NCBI RefSeq assembly: GCF_024609785.1
Contig: NZ_JANHJQ010000004.1
Location: forward strand, 62,001 to 126,000
Direction of reading: 5' to 3'
DNA length: 64,000 bases
Source of the DNA: Pseudalkalibacillus decolorationis
GTDB lineage: Bacteria; Bacillota; Bacilli; Bacillales; Fictibacillaceae
A program made the translations under genes and the position numbers. This document shows positions 16,474-25,316 of this stretch, piece by piece. Each line of letters opens with the position of its first letter. Within the stretch, counting starts at the first letter, position 1. The notes below the pieces were generated by a model, which did not search any database, had not been told where the DNA came from, and worked only from the letters and a program-made list of their open reading frames with translations.

Positions 16474-18069
16474 TTACATCTGTACCATTTCATCCTTCTT
16501 CAAAATACGGTCGACACTATATAAGCGCCCTTGCTCATCACGATAGGTAATATGCTTTGATTCAAATTTCGTCGGTGAATCAATACCCACCGCTGCTGCT
16601 AAATAAAATAAACCTTCTCGCAAGGACAATACGTAGTTACATACACGGTATGATTTTTCTTCTACAATCAATGCCTTTTGCAGTTTAGGATCCGTCGTTG
16701 CAACCCCAACAGGGCAATTATTCGTGTGACATACTTCAGCCATGATACAGCCGACACTGAACATGAATCCTCTAGCAATGTTCACAAGGTCCGCCCCCAT
16801 TGCAAGTGCCACTGCAATTTTATCTGGCGTAATCAATTTTCCCGAGGCAATAATCTTAACATGATCTCGCACCTCATATTCTCGCAATGTTCGATCGAGC
16901 AAAGGTAACGCTGTTAGGAGCGGCAGACCCGCTGCATCAGCGAGCTCCTGATAAGACGCGCCTGTACCTCCTTCACTACCATCAACCGTGATAAAGTCAG
17001 GGCCTTTTCCAGAAGACTGCATATATGCAGCAAGCTCTTCAAGTTTCTCCAAATCCGCTACGACAATTTTGATCCCGACTGGTTTACCGCTTACATCGCG
17101 TAACCGATCTATAAAATCAAACATCGTTGGGATATCATCAAACTCACGGAATCGGTTTGGACTATCAACGGTTTTCCACGGCTCAACGTTCCGCATTCTT
17201 GCAATTTCTTCATTAATCTTTGAACCATCCACGTGACCGCCGCGTGTTTTCGCCCCTTGTGCAAGCTTTAGTTCAAACGCTTTAACCTGCTCGATCTCAC
17301 TTTTTTTCTTAAATTCTTCCCAGGAAAATTCACCGCCCTTTGTACGAACACCAAATAAGCCAGGGCCAATTTGCATGATAATGTCGACGCCGCCCTTTAA
17401 ATGATAGTCGCTCAGGCCGCCTTCGCCTGTGTTCATCCACGTTCCACCGGCAATCCCGAGTCCAGTTGAAAGAGCCGTTATTGCCCGGTCACCTAACGAT
17501 CCAAAGCTCATTGCAGATTGACCAATCAGTCCTTGAGCTTTGAAAGGCTTCCGAGCTGTTTTTCCCCCGATTACAACCGTATCCTCCTCATGCAGAAAGT
17601 AAGGTAAACGGTCTTCTGTTTCACGGTGTTCTTTTCTGTTAAGCAATTTTTCATTATCAATATGGTAAACACGTGTTGTGATCTTTGGATTTTGTTCCAT
17701 ACGCATTTCCTCGTGCTGCTTCGGAAACATGGCATTTTTAATATAATATCCTGGCTTACTGAAATCACGCTCCGAGCCAAAGCCCATCATTCTTGTTACA
17801 TATTTACCTGCTTTCACCACGTTGATATAGTCATTTCTTGAAAAGGGTTTCCCCTCATTATTGTTATTAAACAGATATTGTCTGAATTCAGGACCAATTT
17901 TTTCTATAATGTAACGTGCTTTTCCTAAAACGGGGTAATTTCGTAATACTGAATGTTCATCTTGTCTGGCGTCCTCTAGATAAAGCCACACAAATAAACC
18001 AACTGGCACAAGAAAAACAACCCCGATGATTACGAGAATAATCGTGGTTAATGTTGTCGTTAAACCCAT
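16474..18069 (-). CDS. FMN-binding glutamate synthase-domain protein (YerD-like)
   Basis: 531 residues. A membrane helix at residues about 7-30 anchors the protein. The rest is a GltB-type FMN/Fe-S synthase domain: QGLIGQSAMSFGSLGDRAI, GGLSDYHLKGGVDIIMQIGP, AKTRGGHVDGSKINEEIARM, TVDGSEGGTGASYQELAD and the 3Fe-4S motif EVCHTNNCPVGVATTDP. B. subtilis YerD (about 525 aa) has the same layout. It lacks the glutaminase domain of GltB, so it is not a complete glutamate synthase; true substrate unknown. Ribosome binding site AAGGGGGAG. Monocistronic between a terminator and a family A repeat. Confidence 0.9.
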   Translation of the reverse strand: MGLTTTLTTIILVIIGVVFLVPVGLFVWLYLEDARQDEHSVLRNYPVLGKARYIIEKIGPEFRQYLFNNNNEGKPFSRNDYINVVKAGKYVTRMMGFGSERDFSKPGYYIKNAMFPKQHEEMRMEQNPKITTRVYHIDNEKLLNRKEHRETEDRLPYFLHEEDTVVIGGKTARKPFKAQGLIGQSAMSFGSLGDRAITALSTGLGIAGGTWMNTGEGGLSDYHLKGGVDIIMQIGPGLFGVRTKGGEFSWEEFKKKSEIEQVKAFELKLAQGAKTRGGHVDGSKINEEIARMRNVEPWKTVDSPNRFREFDDIPTMFDFIDRLRDVSGKPVGIKIVVADLEKLEELAAYMQSSGKGPDFITVDGSEGGTGASYQELADAAGLPLLTALPLLDRTLREYEVRDHVKIIASGKLITPDKIAVALAMGADLVNIARGFMFSVGCIMAEVCHTNNCPVGVATTDPKLQKALIVEEKSYRVCNYVLSLREGLFYLAAAVGIDSPTKFESKHITYRDEQGRLYSVDRILKKDEMVQM

Positions 18070-18107
18070 TCTGTCTCCCCCTTGTTCACCTATTCACTTT
18101 AAAAGCA

Positions 18108-18201
18108 TAAAGAAAACTTGGCTCAGCCAAGCCTTTGGCGCCGGCTGAGCCTTAGTTGCGCTTATACTATAGAAAGTATTTTTATACTTTCTTAACGTGT
18201 T
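18108..18201 (+). repeat. Family A palindromic repeat, variant copy 3
   Basis: The central part differs from the consensus, but pairing is kept: GGCTCAGCC and GGCTGAGCC are perfect complements. The right end (TTAACGTGTTA) overlaps the last codons and the stop codon of ctaF. Confidence 0.9.
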
Positions 18202-18452
18202 AAATAAACTATTGCTAGAATCGCCACAAGTAAACCACCGCTTAAAGAAATCCATTTAAACCCTTTTCTCTCGGTTTGGATATCCATGAAAAAGAACAGT
18301 TGAAGCATTACCTGTACGATTGCAAAACCTATCAACACGACTGCAGTCCATTCCGATATAACGCGCTTATTCATTACTAAATAAAAAGCGATTCCACTCA
18401 TAAAAAGCATTGCAGCAAAACCCATCCATTGAGCTCTCGTTGATATTTTCAT
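18192..18452 (-). CDS. ctaF: Cytochrome c oxidase subunit IV
   Basis: 86 residues with three membrane helices (about 9-27, 33-54, 63-83) and the family motif VVLIGFAIVQVMLQLFFFMD. It is the smallest subunit of the caa3-type oxidase and stabilises the complex. The start overlaps the ctaE stop by 4 bp. The last residues (Thr-Arg) and the stop codon are encoded by the right end of a family A repeat, so the native C-terminus may have been replaced. B. subtilis CtaF is somewhat longer (about 110 aa), consistent with C-terminal loss. Confidence 0.88.
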   Translation of the reverse strand: MKISTRAQWMGFAAMLFMSGIAFYLVMNKRVISEWTAVVLIGFAIVQVMLQLFFFMDIQTERKGFKWISLSGGLLVAILAIVYLTR

Positions 18453-19057
18453 AATACCACTGCCTTTCCGATCAAATAGACGATCGTGAAGATAAAGACC
18501 CAGACGACATCAACGAAATGCCAATAAAGACTAAACACTTCAAGCTTTGTACTTGTATATGAAGAAACCTTTTCTTTACCAAGGTGGACGAGTAGGACAA
18601 TCATCCAAAGGCATCCAACGAGCACATGCATCCCATGTGTCCCGACCAGTACGTAGAACGAAGACATAAATGGGCTTGATGTAAACGTATGACCATCGCG
18701 TACATACGAATAAAACTCGTGCACCTCCAACCCTAAGAATATCAAGGCTAATAATAATGTGCCAATAAGGAAGCTTATCGTTTTGTTGAATTGTCCTTGT
18801 GTCGCACCAATCAGAGCCTGTGCGCACGTAAAGCTGCTTGATAATAGTACAAAGGTAGACAGAATAATCTCTTTAAGTTCAAATAATTGTTCAGGGGATT
18901 CCCCAGCTCGCGTTTGGCCGTTCAGCGTTAAATAAACTCCAAACAAACAACCAAATAAGACGATCTCAGCTCCGATGAAAAACCATAAGCCAAGTACCTT
19001 GTCAGCTTGTTCCGATTTTGAAAATTGCTTGCTTGATACTGTTCGTGAAGTCGTCAT
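18449..19057 (-). CDS. ctaE: Cytochrome c oxidase subunit III
   Basis: 202 residues with five membrane helices, the normal size for Bacillus CtaE. Recognisable segments are LGLWFFIGAEIVLFGCLFGV, the conserved SFYVLVGTHGMHVLVGCLWM and the final YWHFVDVVWVFIFTIVYLIG. It contains no redox centre; it supports subunit I and proton uptake. Start and stop overlap ctaD and ctaF by 4 bp each, so the four cta genes are translated as a coupled operon. Confidence 0.95.
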   Translation of the reverse strand: MTTSRTVSSKQFSKSEQADKVLGLWFFIGAEIVLFGCLFGVYLTLNGQTRAGESPEQLFELKEIILSTFVLLSSSFTCAQALIGATQGQFNKTISFLIGTLLLALIFLGLEVHEFYSYVRDGHTFTSSPFMSSFYVLVGTHGMHVLVGCLWMIVLLVHLGKEKVSSYTSTKLEVFSLYWHFVDVVWVFIFTIVYLIGKAVVL

Positions 19058-21003
19058 TCCTTCTCCCCTCCGATCGATTCATCCTCATCGTAAGGTGGTT
19101 TAATCGATTGGCTGCCAGTATCTTGGAAAGACCTTGCTACCAAGAGCAAAGCAACTCCAGTAATCCCTACTATTTGAAAGACAAGAACGTGAAAGATGAA
19201 CCCGAAGGAAGCGATCGTTAACGCACCACTCATCAAGACTGGTTTCACAGTCGACAAAGGCATTTCAATCTCACCAAGCGGTTCAGCTGCTTCAATTTCT
19301 CCATTGGTATACGTTTTCGCTTGCCATAGCGGGTCGATGCCGCGAACTTTAGGAATTCTTGCAAAGTTATATTCGGGAGGTGGTGAAGGGATTGTCCATT
19401 CTAACGTACGTCCATCCCATGGGTCCTTCCCAACAGATCGTTCACTATGACGTGCACTATAATAAAGATTCCATAAAAAGATCATCATCCCTGCTGCCAT
19501 CATGAAAGCACCTATTGTACTTACCATGTTCAAGCCAGCAAGCCCATCCTCAGGTAAATACGTATAAACCCTTCTCGGCATTCCCTTCAAGCCCATAATA
19601 TGCATTGGAAAAAATGTAATGTGGAATCCGATCAGAAATGTCCAGAAATGCCACTTACCAAGCACTTCATTTAGCTTGAAGCCAAACATCTTCGGCCACC
19701 AGTAATATATACCAGCAAATATCCCGAGAATCGTCCCACCAATAATCACATAATGAAAGTGTCCAACGACAAAATAGCTGTCATGGAATTGATAATCAGC
19801 TGGAACTGTTGCAAGCATAACACCAGTGACTCCACCAATAACAAACGTAGGAATAAATCCAAGTGCAAACAACATTGCGGTGCGCATTTGAATAACGCCG
19901 CCCCTGATCGTAAACAGCCAATTGAAAATTTTAATTCCAGTCGGTACCGCAATGGACATTGTTGAGATTGCAAAAATTGCATTTGAGGTTGGCCCGAGTC
20001 CGACGGTAAACATGTGATGTACCCATACCATAAATCCTAGGAACCCAATCAACATGAGAGAGATGACCATCGAACTATAGCCAAATACACGTTTTCGTGA
20101 AAACGTACTGATCACATCTGAGAAGATTCCGAACGCCGGTAAAACGAGGATATATACTTCCGGGTGACCGAAAATCCAGAATAGATGCTGCCATATCAAT
20201 GAGTTCCCTGCATCAGCAGCCAAGAAATTCGTTCCATAAAGACGATCGAACATTAGCAATAACAACGCCACAGTTAAGGCTGGAAACGCAAATAGAATCA
20301 AAATGGATGTAACCAGTGTTGACCAAGGAAATAACGGCATACGCATAAAGGTCATCCCAGGCGCTCGTTTATTGATAATGGTTACGAGAAAGTTAATGGC
20401 CGTTAACAAGGTCCCTATACCAGAGACCTGGAGACCGAGGGTATAATAATCGTTACCTGGCCCTGGCGCAAACTTTTCTAATGCAAGAGGCGCATACGAT
20501 GTCCACCCAGCTGTTGGTGACCCACCGAGAACAAAGCTTATATTGACTAAAATGCCCCCAGCCAAAAACAGCCAAAAGCTCATTGCATTTAAATACGGAA
20601 AGGCAAGGTCGCGGGCTCCAATTTGCCATGGAATCGCTACGTTCATAAGTCCAATTAGAAGCGGCATCGCGACAAAGAAAATCATTGTTGTCCCATGCGT
20701 AGTCATCATTTGATTGTATTTATCACCTTGAAAGACCCAAAATTCATTTTGTGGCAATGCAAGTTGGACACGCATGATCAACGCATCCAGTCCTCCCCTT
20801 AGAAAGAAAGCAAAGCCTGCAGTTAAATACATAATACCGACTTTACTATGATGGGTAGACTTCAGCCATTTCCAGAGGGATCTCCACTTTTTGTAGTAAG
20901 TTAGAAGAATGGCTACAGCAATACCCATAATCAATATCGAAAGATCGGCTACGATAATATCGGACATCATTTTGATTTTCGTATCAAAAAATGTAAAGGT
21001 CAT
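19054..21003 (-). CDS. ctaD: Cytochrome c oxidase subunit I
   Basis: 649 residues; heme-copper oxidase catalytic subunit with 12 or more membrane helices plus extra helices at both ends. Heme a/a3-CuB residues lie in TTHGTTMIFFVAMPLLIGLM, FWIFGHPEVYILVLPAFGIF (the His-Pro-Glu-Val-Tyr motif with the cross-linked His-Tyr), WVHHMFTVGLGP and VVGHFHYVIIGG. It reduces O2 to water while pumping protons. It overlaps the upstream ctaC stop by 4 bp, with GAGGGGGAT as ribosome binding site inside the end of ctaC. Very similar in outline to QoxB at 47135-49069, but paired with a cytochrome c-containing subunit II. Confidence 0.97.
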   Translation of the reverse strand: MTFTFFDTKIKMMSDIIVADLSILIMGIAVAILLTYYKKWRSLWKWLKSTHHSKVGIMYLTAGFAFFLRGGLDALIMRVQLALPQNEFWVFQGDKYNQMMTTHGTTMIFFVAMPLLIGLMNVAIPWQIGARDLAFPYLNAMSFWLFLAGGILVNISFVLGGSPTAGWTSYAPLALEKFAPGPGNDYYTLGLQVSGIGTLLTAINFLVTIINKRAPGMTFMRMPLFPWSTLVTSILILFAFPALTVALLLLMFDRLYGTNFLAADAGNSLIWQHLFWIFGHPEVYILVLPAFGIFSDVISTFSRKRVFGYSSMVISLMLIGFLGFMVWVHHMFTVGLGPTSNAIFAISTMSIAVPTGIKIFNWLFTIRGGVIQMRTAMLFALGFIPTFVIGGVTGVMLATVPADYQFHDSYFVVGHFHYVIIGGTILGIFAGIYYWWPKMFGFKLNEVLGKWHFWTFLIGFHITFFPMHIMGLKGMPRRVYTYLPEDGLAGLNMVSTIGAFMMAAGMMIFLWNLYYSARHSERSVGKDPWDGRTLEWTIPSPPPEYNFARIPKVRGIDPLWQAKTYTNGEIEAAEPLGEIEMPLSTVKPVLMSGALTIASFGFIFHVLVFQIVGITGVALLLVARSFQDTGSQSIKPPYDEDESIGGEKE

Positions 21004-22046
21004 TTCTCATCCCCCTCGACCTCTAAAGACATTAGAAAGTTAATCAAGTCTTCTTTCTCTTCATTATTAAGCTTATCTTTAAAGGATGGCATCGCGACGT
21101 CAGGCTTGATCGCCTCAGGGTTATCCAACCATTTCTTCAAGTGCTCAGGTGTATTAGGAAGAACATTGGCAATCCGCTCACGTGAAGCGAAATCCCCTAA
21201 ATGGGGTGCCACTGCCCGATTAATTTCAGAATCCATCGTGTTCGTAGCATGACAGCTAAGACAATTATCCTTAAATAATGCTTTCCCACGCTTTTCCGAA
21301 GATGTTAAGTTACTTCGGTCAGGATTCTTCATACCTTCCACCCATGAATCGAAATCAGCTTCGGATTCAACCTTTACATGAAAACGCATATACGCATGGG
21401 CTGCTCCGCACAACTCGGCACATGATCCACGGTACATCCCCGTTTCTCTCGGAATGAATGATAACTTATTCGTCCGATCCCTTATCGCATCCTGCTTACC
21501 TGCTAGCTGTGGAACCCAGAACGAATGGATTGTATCAGCAGATGTTAGCTCAATAACGACATTTTTATCAACAGGGACATGAAGAATTTCAGCGGTCGTA
21601 ATCCCAAAGTCAGGGTACTCAAACTCCCACCAATATTGATGAGCTATCACCTTTACCGTAATCGTTCCCTCTGCTTCTTTCGGTTCATCTGCAAGTTTAT
21701 ATGTATCTTGCACGGTTGGAATCGCTAGTAGCGTTAAAATAAGGATCGGGATGATGGTCCAGATGATTTCAAGCTTTTTGTTTCCCGCCTCTTGTGAAGG
21801 GTTCCGGTTTGTCTGTCCAGGTTGTTCCCTATATTTAACGAGAAAAACCGTAAATAATGTAATAACGGTTACAAGGACAATCGACATTAATAACATACTT
21901 AGTTGTATTAAAGAAAGCTGTGTTTCAGCAGTGGAGCCTTTCGGATTCAACACATCCCATTTAGACGGACTACACCCTGTAAGTAGCAACATAAAAACAG
22001 ACCACATTAATAAATGAATTGGCTTCAAGGAACCTGACCTCCCCAC
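21000..22046 (-). CDS. ctaC: Cytochrome c oxidase subunit II with fused cytochrome c (caa3 type)
   Basis: 348 residues. Lipoprotein signal with lipobox LTGC (about residues 22-25) and two membrane helices (about 40-60, 85-105). The CuA domain has the copper ligands in YRGSCAELCGAAHAYMRFHV, and the C-terminal cytochrome c domain has the heme motif CLSCH and a distal Met in DVAMPSFKDKL. CuA plus the fused heme c identify a caa3-type cytochrome c oxidase, unlike the quinol oxidase encoded at 45.9-50 kb. First gene of ctaCDEF; no ctaA/ctaB lies next to it. Confidence 0.96.
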   Translation of the reverse strand: MGRSGSLKPIHLLMWSVFMLLLTGCSPSKWDVLNPKGSTAETQLSLIQLSMLLMSIVLVTVITLFTVFLVKYREQPGQTNRNPSQEAGNKKLEIIWTIIPILILTLLAIPTVQDTYKLADEPKEAEGTITVKVIAHQYWWEFEYPDFGITTAEILHVPVDKNVVIELTSADTIHSFWVPQLAGKQDAIRDRTNKLSFIPRETGMYRGSCAELCGAAHAYMRFHVKVESEADFDSWVEGMKNPDRSNLTSSEKRGKALFKDNCLSCHATNTMDSEINRAVAPHLGDFASRERIANVLPNTPEHLKKWLDNPEAIKPDVAMPSFKDKLNNEEKEDLINFLMSLEVEGDEK

Positions 22047-22084
22047 TCATTGTAATGTTATCGATCGTTCGGAAAAATTGTAAT

Positions 22085-22118
22085 AAGGGGAATGGATTAC
22101 CACCTCCCCTTTTATGTA
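22085..22118. terminator. Hairpin in the ctaC upstream region
   Basis: Stem AAGGGGA (22085-22091) / TCCCCTT (22105-22111), followed on the plus strand by TTATG and a later T-run. It lies between the ctaC start and an inverted family A repeat. Role unclear: terminator-like, or part of a ctaC leader. Confidence 0.4.
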
Positions 22119-22128
22119 CCGAGTTTTT

Positions 22129-22224
22129 TACACGTTGAGAAAGTATAAAAATACTTTCTATAGTATAAGCGCAACTATGGCGATCACCTGCGCTAAGGCT
22201 TGGCGCTAGCCAAGTTTTCTTTAT
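22129..22224 (-). repeat. Family A palindromic repeat, inverted copy 4
   Basis: The only complete inverted copy. It runs TACACGTTGAGAAAGTATAA to GCCAAGTTTTCTTTATA, between the divergent ctaC and zinc-ribbon genes. The GGCGATCACC palindrome carries one change. Confidence 0.92.
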
Positions 22225-22371
22225 ATACTTATTCCCCGACAGATTTCATGCCTAAACCCAGAATTGAAAAAGTTCGGAAAAATGAGGTAATAATTCATAA
22301 AAGTTGTTCCATAGTATACTAAATTATGACAGAATAAGTAGAGGAAACAACGGTAAAGAGAGGGAAGAAAA

Positions 22372-23517
22372 ATGTATTGTTCGAATTGTGGGAACCAGCT
22401 TCACGAAGAGGATAATTATTGCCAGTCATGTGGGGCAAAACGGACATCCACAGCTGAAAATAAACCATTACATATACGTAAGTGGCACTGGATTGTTCCT
22501 TTACTGACTCTTATCATTGTAGTTAGTAGTTTAGGAGTCTATGCTTTATCGGAATTTGTACAAACAAACTCCGCCCAAGAGGCATTTCAAAAAGGGGAAA
22601 ACCTCGCGCTTGAAGGGGATTATCAAAAAGCAAAAAAGTCGTTCGAACGCGCTCTCGAACAACGTGCGAACTTTAAATCCGCCACAATGAACCTGAAACT
22701 AATCCAAGCTGCTACTGCTACTGATGAACACCTACATAAAGCTGAAAAACTCCAAAAAGACCATAAATACGAGAAGGCAATGGACGAGATCCAGGCTGCT
22801 GAAACGATTCTCTCAGGATACACTGGTAAATTCATTACTCAACTTGAGAAGGAAATAAAGGAAAGTAGAGTTGAAGCAAATGTTGCTCAGCTACGCTTTG
22901 AAATGAAAGGGAAATCGACTATTGAAGAACTCGAGCCGATACTTGTAAAAGCTGAAAAGCTCAATATCCCTGAGGCAAAACAGATCGCCAACAAAATTCG
23001 AGTGCAAATTGCTGACTATGCCTACACTGCAGCGAGCGACCTTTTGAAAGAGAAGCAATTTTCTGCCGCACTCGCTTCTGTCACTAAGGGTTTGTCTTAT
23101 GAACCTGAAAACAAAAAGCTAACCAACCTAATGGCAACAATTAAAAGTGAACAAAAAGCGTTTGAACATGCTGAGCAGAAACGAATCGAACAAGCACTTT
23201 TAGCCGCTTCCAAAGAAAAAGAGCACAATTTAAATAGTGCAATTGAGGTTACTTCCATTAAGACGACTTTGGATGAATTTGGAGATGTTGTTGTATCAGG
23301 GAAAGTAAAAAGTAACGCAACAGTACCTGTTTCATCAATCATGATTTCCTACACACTGACGAAAAAAAATGGCACAACGTTTAATGAAAATGAAGTATAC
23401 GTATATCCAGATGTTTTGTATCCGGACGAAACTGGTTCATTTGAGTACACACATTATCTTGTAAATGAAGAGCTAAATGTCAAGTTTAATAAAGCGACGT
23501 GGTACCTACAAAAATAA
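22372..23517 (+). CDS. Zinc-ribbon membrane protein with helical repeat region
   Basis: 381 residues. An N-terminal zinc ribbon uses Cys3, Cys6, Cys17 and Cys20 (MYCSNCGNQL...YCQSCGAKR) and is followed by one membrane helix at about 41-62. The outside part has TPR-like helices (for example NLALEGDYQKAKKSFERALE, about 75-270) and then an immunoglobulin-like beta domain with VTSIKTTLDEFGDVVVSGKV. The zinc ribbon would be cytoplasmic and the helical/beta part extracytoplasmic. Its stop is 13 bp before the start of the S1C protease gene, which shares the single-helix topology, so the two may act together at the membrane. Function unknown. Confidence 0.8.
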   Translation: MYCSNCGNQLHEEDNYCQSCGAKRTSTAENKPLHIRKWHWIVPLLTLIIVVSSLGVYALSEFVQTNSAQEAFQKGENLALEGDYQKAKKSFERALEQRANFKSATMNLKLIQAATATDEHLHKAEKLQKDHKYEKAMDEIQAAETILSGYTGKFITQLEKEIKESRVEANVAQLRFEMKGKSTIEELEPILVKAEKLNIPEAKQIANKIRVQIADYAYTAASDLLKEKQFSAALASVTKGLSYEPENKKLTNLMATIKSEQKAFEHAEQKRIEQALLAASKEKEHNLNSAIEVTSIKTTLDEFGDVVVSGKVKSNATVPVSSIMISYTLTKKNGTTFNENEVYVYPDVLYPDETGSFEYTHYLVNEELNVKFNKATWYLQK

Positions 23518-23530
23518 GGAGGGAAAATCT

Positions 23531-24697
23531 TTGAATCGAACTGCAATTATATCGATTATTCTTACCGTCCTTTTGATTGCCGCAGGTGTGGGAGGATTTT
23601 ATGCCCTCTACGACCATTATGATGGGTACAAGGTAAAAGCGAGCTCTTCTCTTGGAGAGGTCAGTGAAAAGACTAAACAGTCAACAGCATCTAATTCTTC
23701 AAAAGACTTAAAGACGATTATTTATGAAAGCCAAAAGGGTGTCGTTCAACTCGAAGTGACGACCTCCGCTGGAGAAAGCCTAGGCTCTGGCTTTCTTTAC
23801 AACGATAAAGGGGATGTAGTAACGAATGCACATGTCGTCCAAGGAGCGAAGAAAATAATTGCAAGGACAGCAGATGGACAACAATATGAGGGATATTTAA
23901 TCGGGATGGGTGACACAACCGATGTTGCAGTTGTTCGTGTACCTGAATTAGCAGGGAGAATGCCTATTCCAGTTGAAAAGAAAGACCCTGCAGAGGTTGG
24001 AGATGAGGTCATCGCCCTCGGCAGCCCAATCGGCTTACAAAACACAGTTACTACAGGAATTATTAGTGGGGTAAATAGAGAGTTTACAATCGATGACTTC
24101 ACATATGTAGATGTCTATCAAATTTCCGCTCCAATCACAAAGGGAAACAGCGGTGGGCCATTAATAGATAAACAAACCGGAAAAGTTCTTGCAATCAACT
24201 CTGCAGGAACAGAGGAAGGATCAATCGGATTCAGCATTCCTATCACCAACGTATACGATAAAATCATTTCATGGTCAAAAAACCCCGACAAGGTTCCCCC
24301 TGAGATGATGACCAAGAAGGAATCACCAACACCCACGGAAGAACCTATTAAACTCTATCCCGGCGATGGAGAATACATTGTTAATTACTTTTATGAAAGT
24401 CTTACCATTGGGGATTACGTAACTGCCTATTCCTTATTAGGTAGCAAACGACAATTGGATATTTCCTATGAAAAATTTCGAAAAAGCTACCTTCATACGG
24501 TTAATGCAACGGTTGATAAAATTAGCAGCACTCATAATAAGGACAATGAGGAAGCAACTGTCACGGCATTTATAAGCACGATAGAACGCAGTGGTAATCA
24601 AAAAACACAGTCGATCCCTTACAAAGGTACGTATAAAGTCGGATTCGAAAACAATCAACTTAAAATAATTAGTGAGGAACTAGAGAAACTTAAATAA
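23531..24697 (+). CDS. Membrane-anchored S1C (DegP/HtrA-like) serine protease without PDZ
   Basis: 388 residues from a TTG at 23531, 7 bases after AAGGAGGG. Membrane anchor at about 5-27. Trypsin-like domain (about 70-270) with the triad His in VVTNAHVVQGAKK, Asp in GDTTDVAVVRV and Ser in ITKGNSGGPLIDKQTGK. The C-terminus (about 300-388) has no PDZ domain but an NTF2-like fold pattern starting IVNYFYESLTIGDYVTAYSL. Known HtrA proteases use PDZ domains for substrate selection, so selection here must differ. Co-transcribed with the zinc-ribbon gene (13-bp gap). Confidence 0.85.
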   Translation: MNRTAIISIILTVLLIAAGVGGFYALYDHYDGYKVKASSSLGEVSEKTKQSTASNSSKDLKTIIYESQKGVVQLEVTTSAGESLGSGFLYNDKGDVVTNAHVVQGAKKIIARTADGQQYEGYLIGMGDTTDVAVVRVPELAGRMPIPVEKKDPAEVGDEVIALGSPIGLQNTVTTGIISGVNREFTIDDFTYVDVYQISAPITKGNSGGPLIDKQTGKVLAINSAGTEEGSIGFSIPITNVYDKIISWSKNPDKVPPEMMTKKESPTPTEEPIKLYPGDGEYIVNYFYESLTIGDYVTAYSLLGSKRQLDISYEKFRKSYLHTVNATVDKISSTHNKDNEEATVTAFISTIERSGNQKTQSIPYKGTYKVGFENNQLKIISEELEKLK

Positions 24698-24770
24698 GTG
24701 ATGGTTTATGGAAAAAGCTAACGATTCGGTTGATACTTTCTTACCTTCGAACTAAAGGAGAACTACCGAG

Positions 24771-25316
24771 ATGAAGACATTGTTGATTGATATGGACTCA
24801 GTGATTTGCGACCTTATGACTGAGTGGCATAGAAGATATAACCGAGATTATGATGATAACCTAAGCATTCAAGATCTAAAGTGTTGGGACAGCGAAAATT
24901 ATGTAAAAAAGGAATGTGGCAACAAGATTTATGATTACCTAGATGAACCAGAACTTTTCATAAAATTGGACCCTCTTCCTAATGCAATTGAGGTCTTAAG
25001 ACGTTTGCATGAAAACTACGAAATCCTTATCGTCACTAGTAGTAGAACATACGCCTACACCGAAAAAGAAAAGTGGATTGAAAAGCACCTGCCATTTATC
25101 GGGAAACGGAACCTCATTTTCACCCACCGGAAAGAAATGGTCCGAGGCGACATTCTTTTTGATGATGCCCCCCATAACTTAATTGCCTTTAAAAAAACCG
25201 GGCGTACAGCGATTGCAATGGATTATCCTTATAATCAAGATGTAAAAGTGGACCGGGTAAGTAGCTGGCTTGAATTTGAAGGTTGGTTGGAAGCTTACGA
25301 AAAGGGTGATCAATAG
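24771..25316 (+). CDS. 5'(3')-deoxyribonucleotidase (NT5C-type HAD phosphatase)
   Basis: 181 residues. HAD motif I is at the very start, LLIDMDSVICDL with Asp7 and Asp9. Motif II is ILIVTSSRTYAYTEK, and the C-terminal motif GDILFDDAPHNLIAF carries the Mg-binding acidic pair. The segment LDEPELFIKLDPLPNAIEVL is typical of NT5C proteins in Bacillus and its phages. It dephosphorylates deoxynucleoside monophosphates in the cytoplasm. The stop codon TAG shares its last G with the GTG start of the next gene, so the flavoprotein is translationally coupled. Confidence 0.85.
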   Translation: MKTLLIDMDSVICDLMTEWHRRYNRDYDDNLSIQDLKCWDSENYVKKECGNKIYDYLDEPELFIKLDPLPNAIEVLRRLHENYEILIVTSSRTYAYTEKEKWIEKHLPFIGKRNLIFTHRKEMVRGDILFDDAPHNLIAFKKTGRTAIAMDYPYNQDVKVDRVSSWLEFEGWLEAYEKGDQ

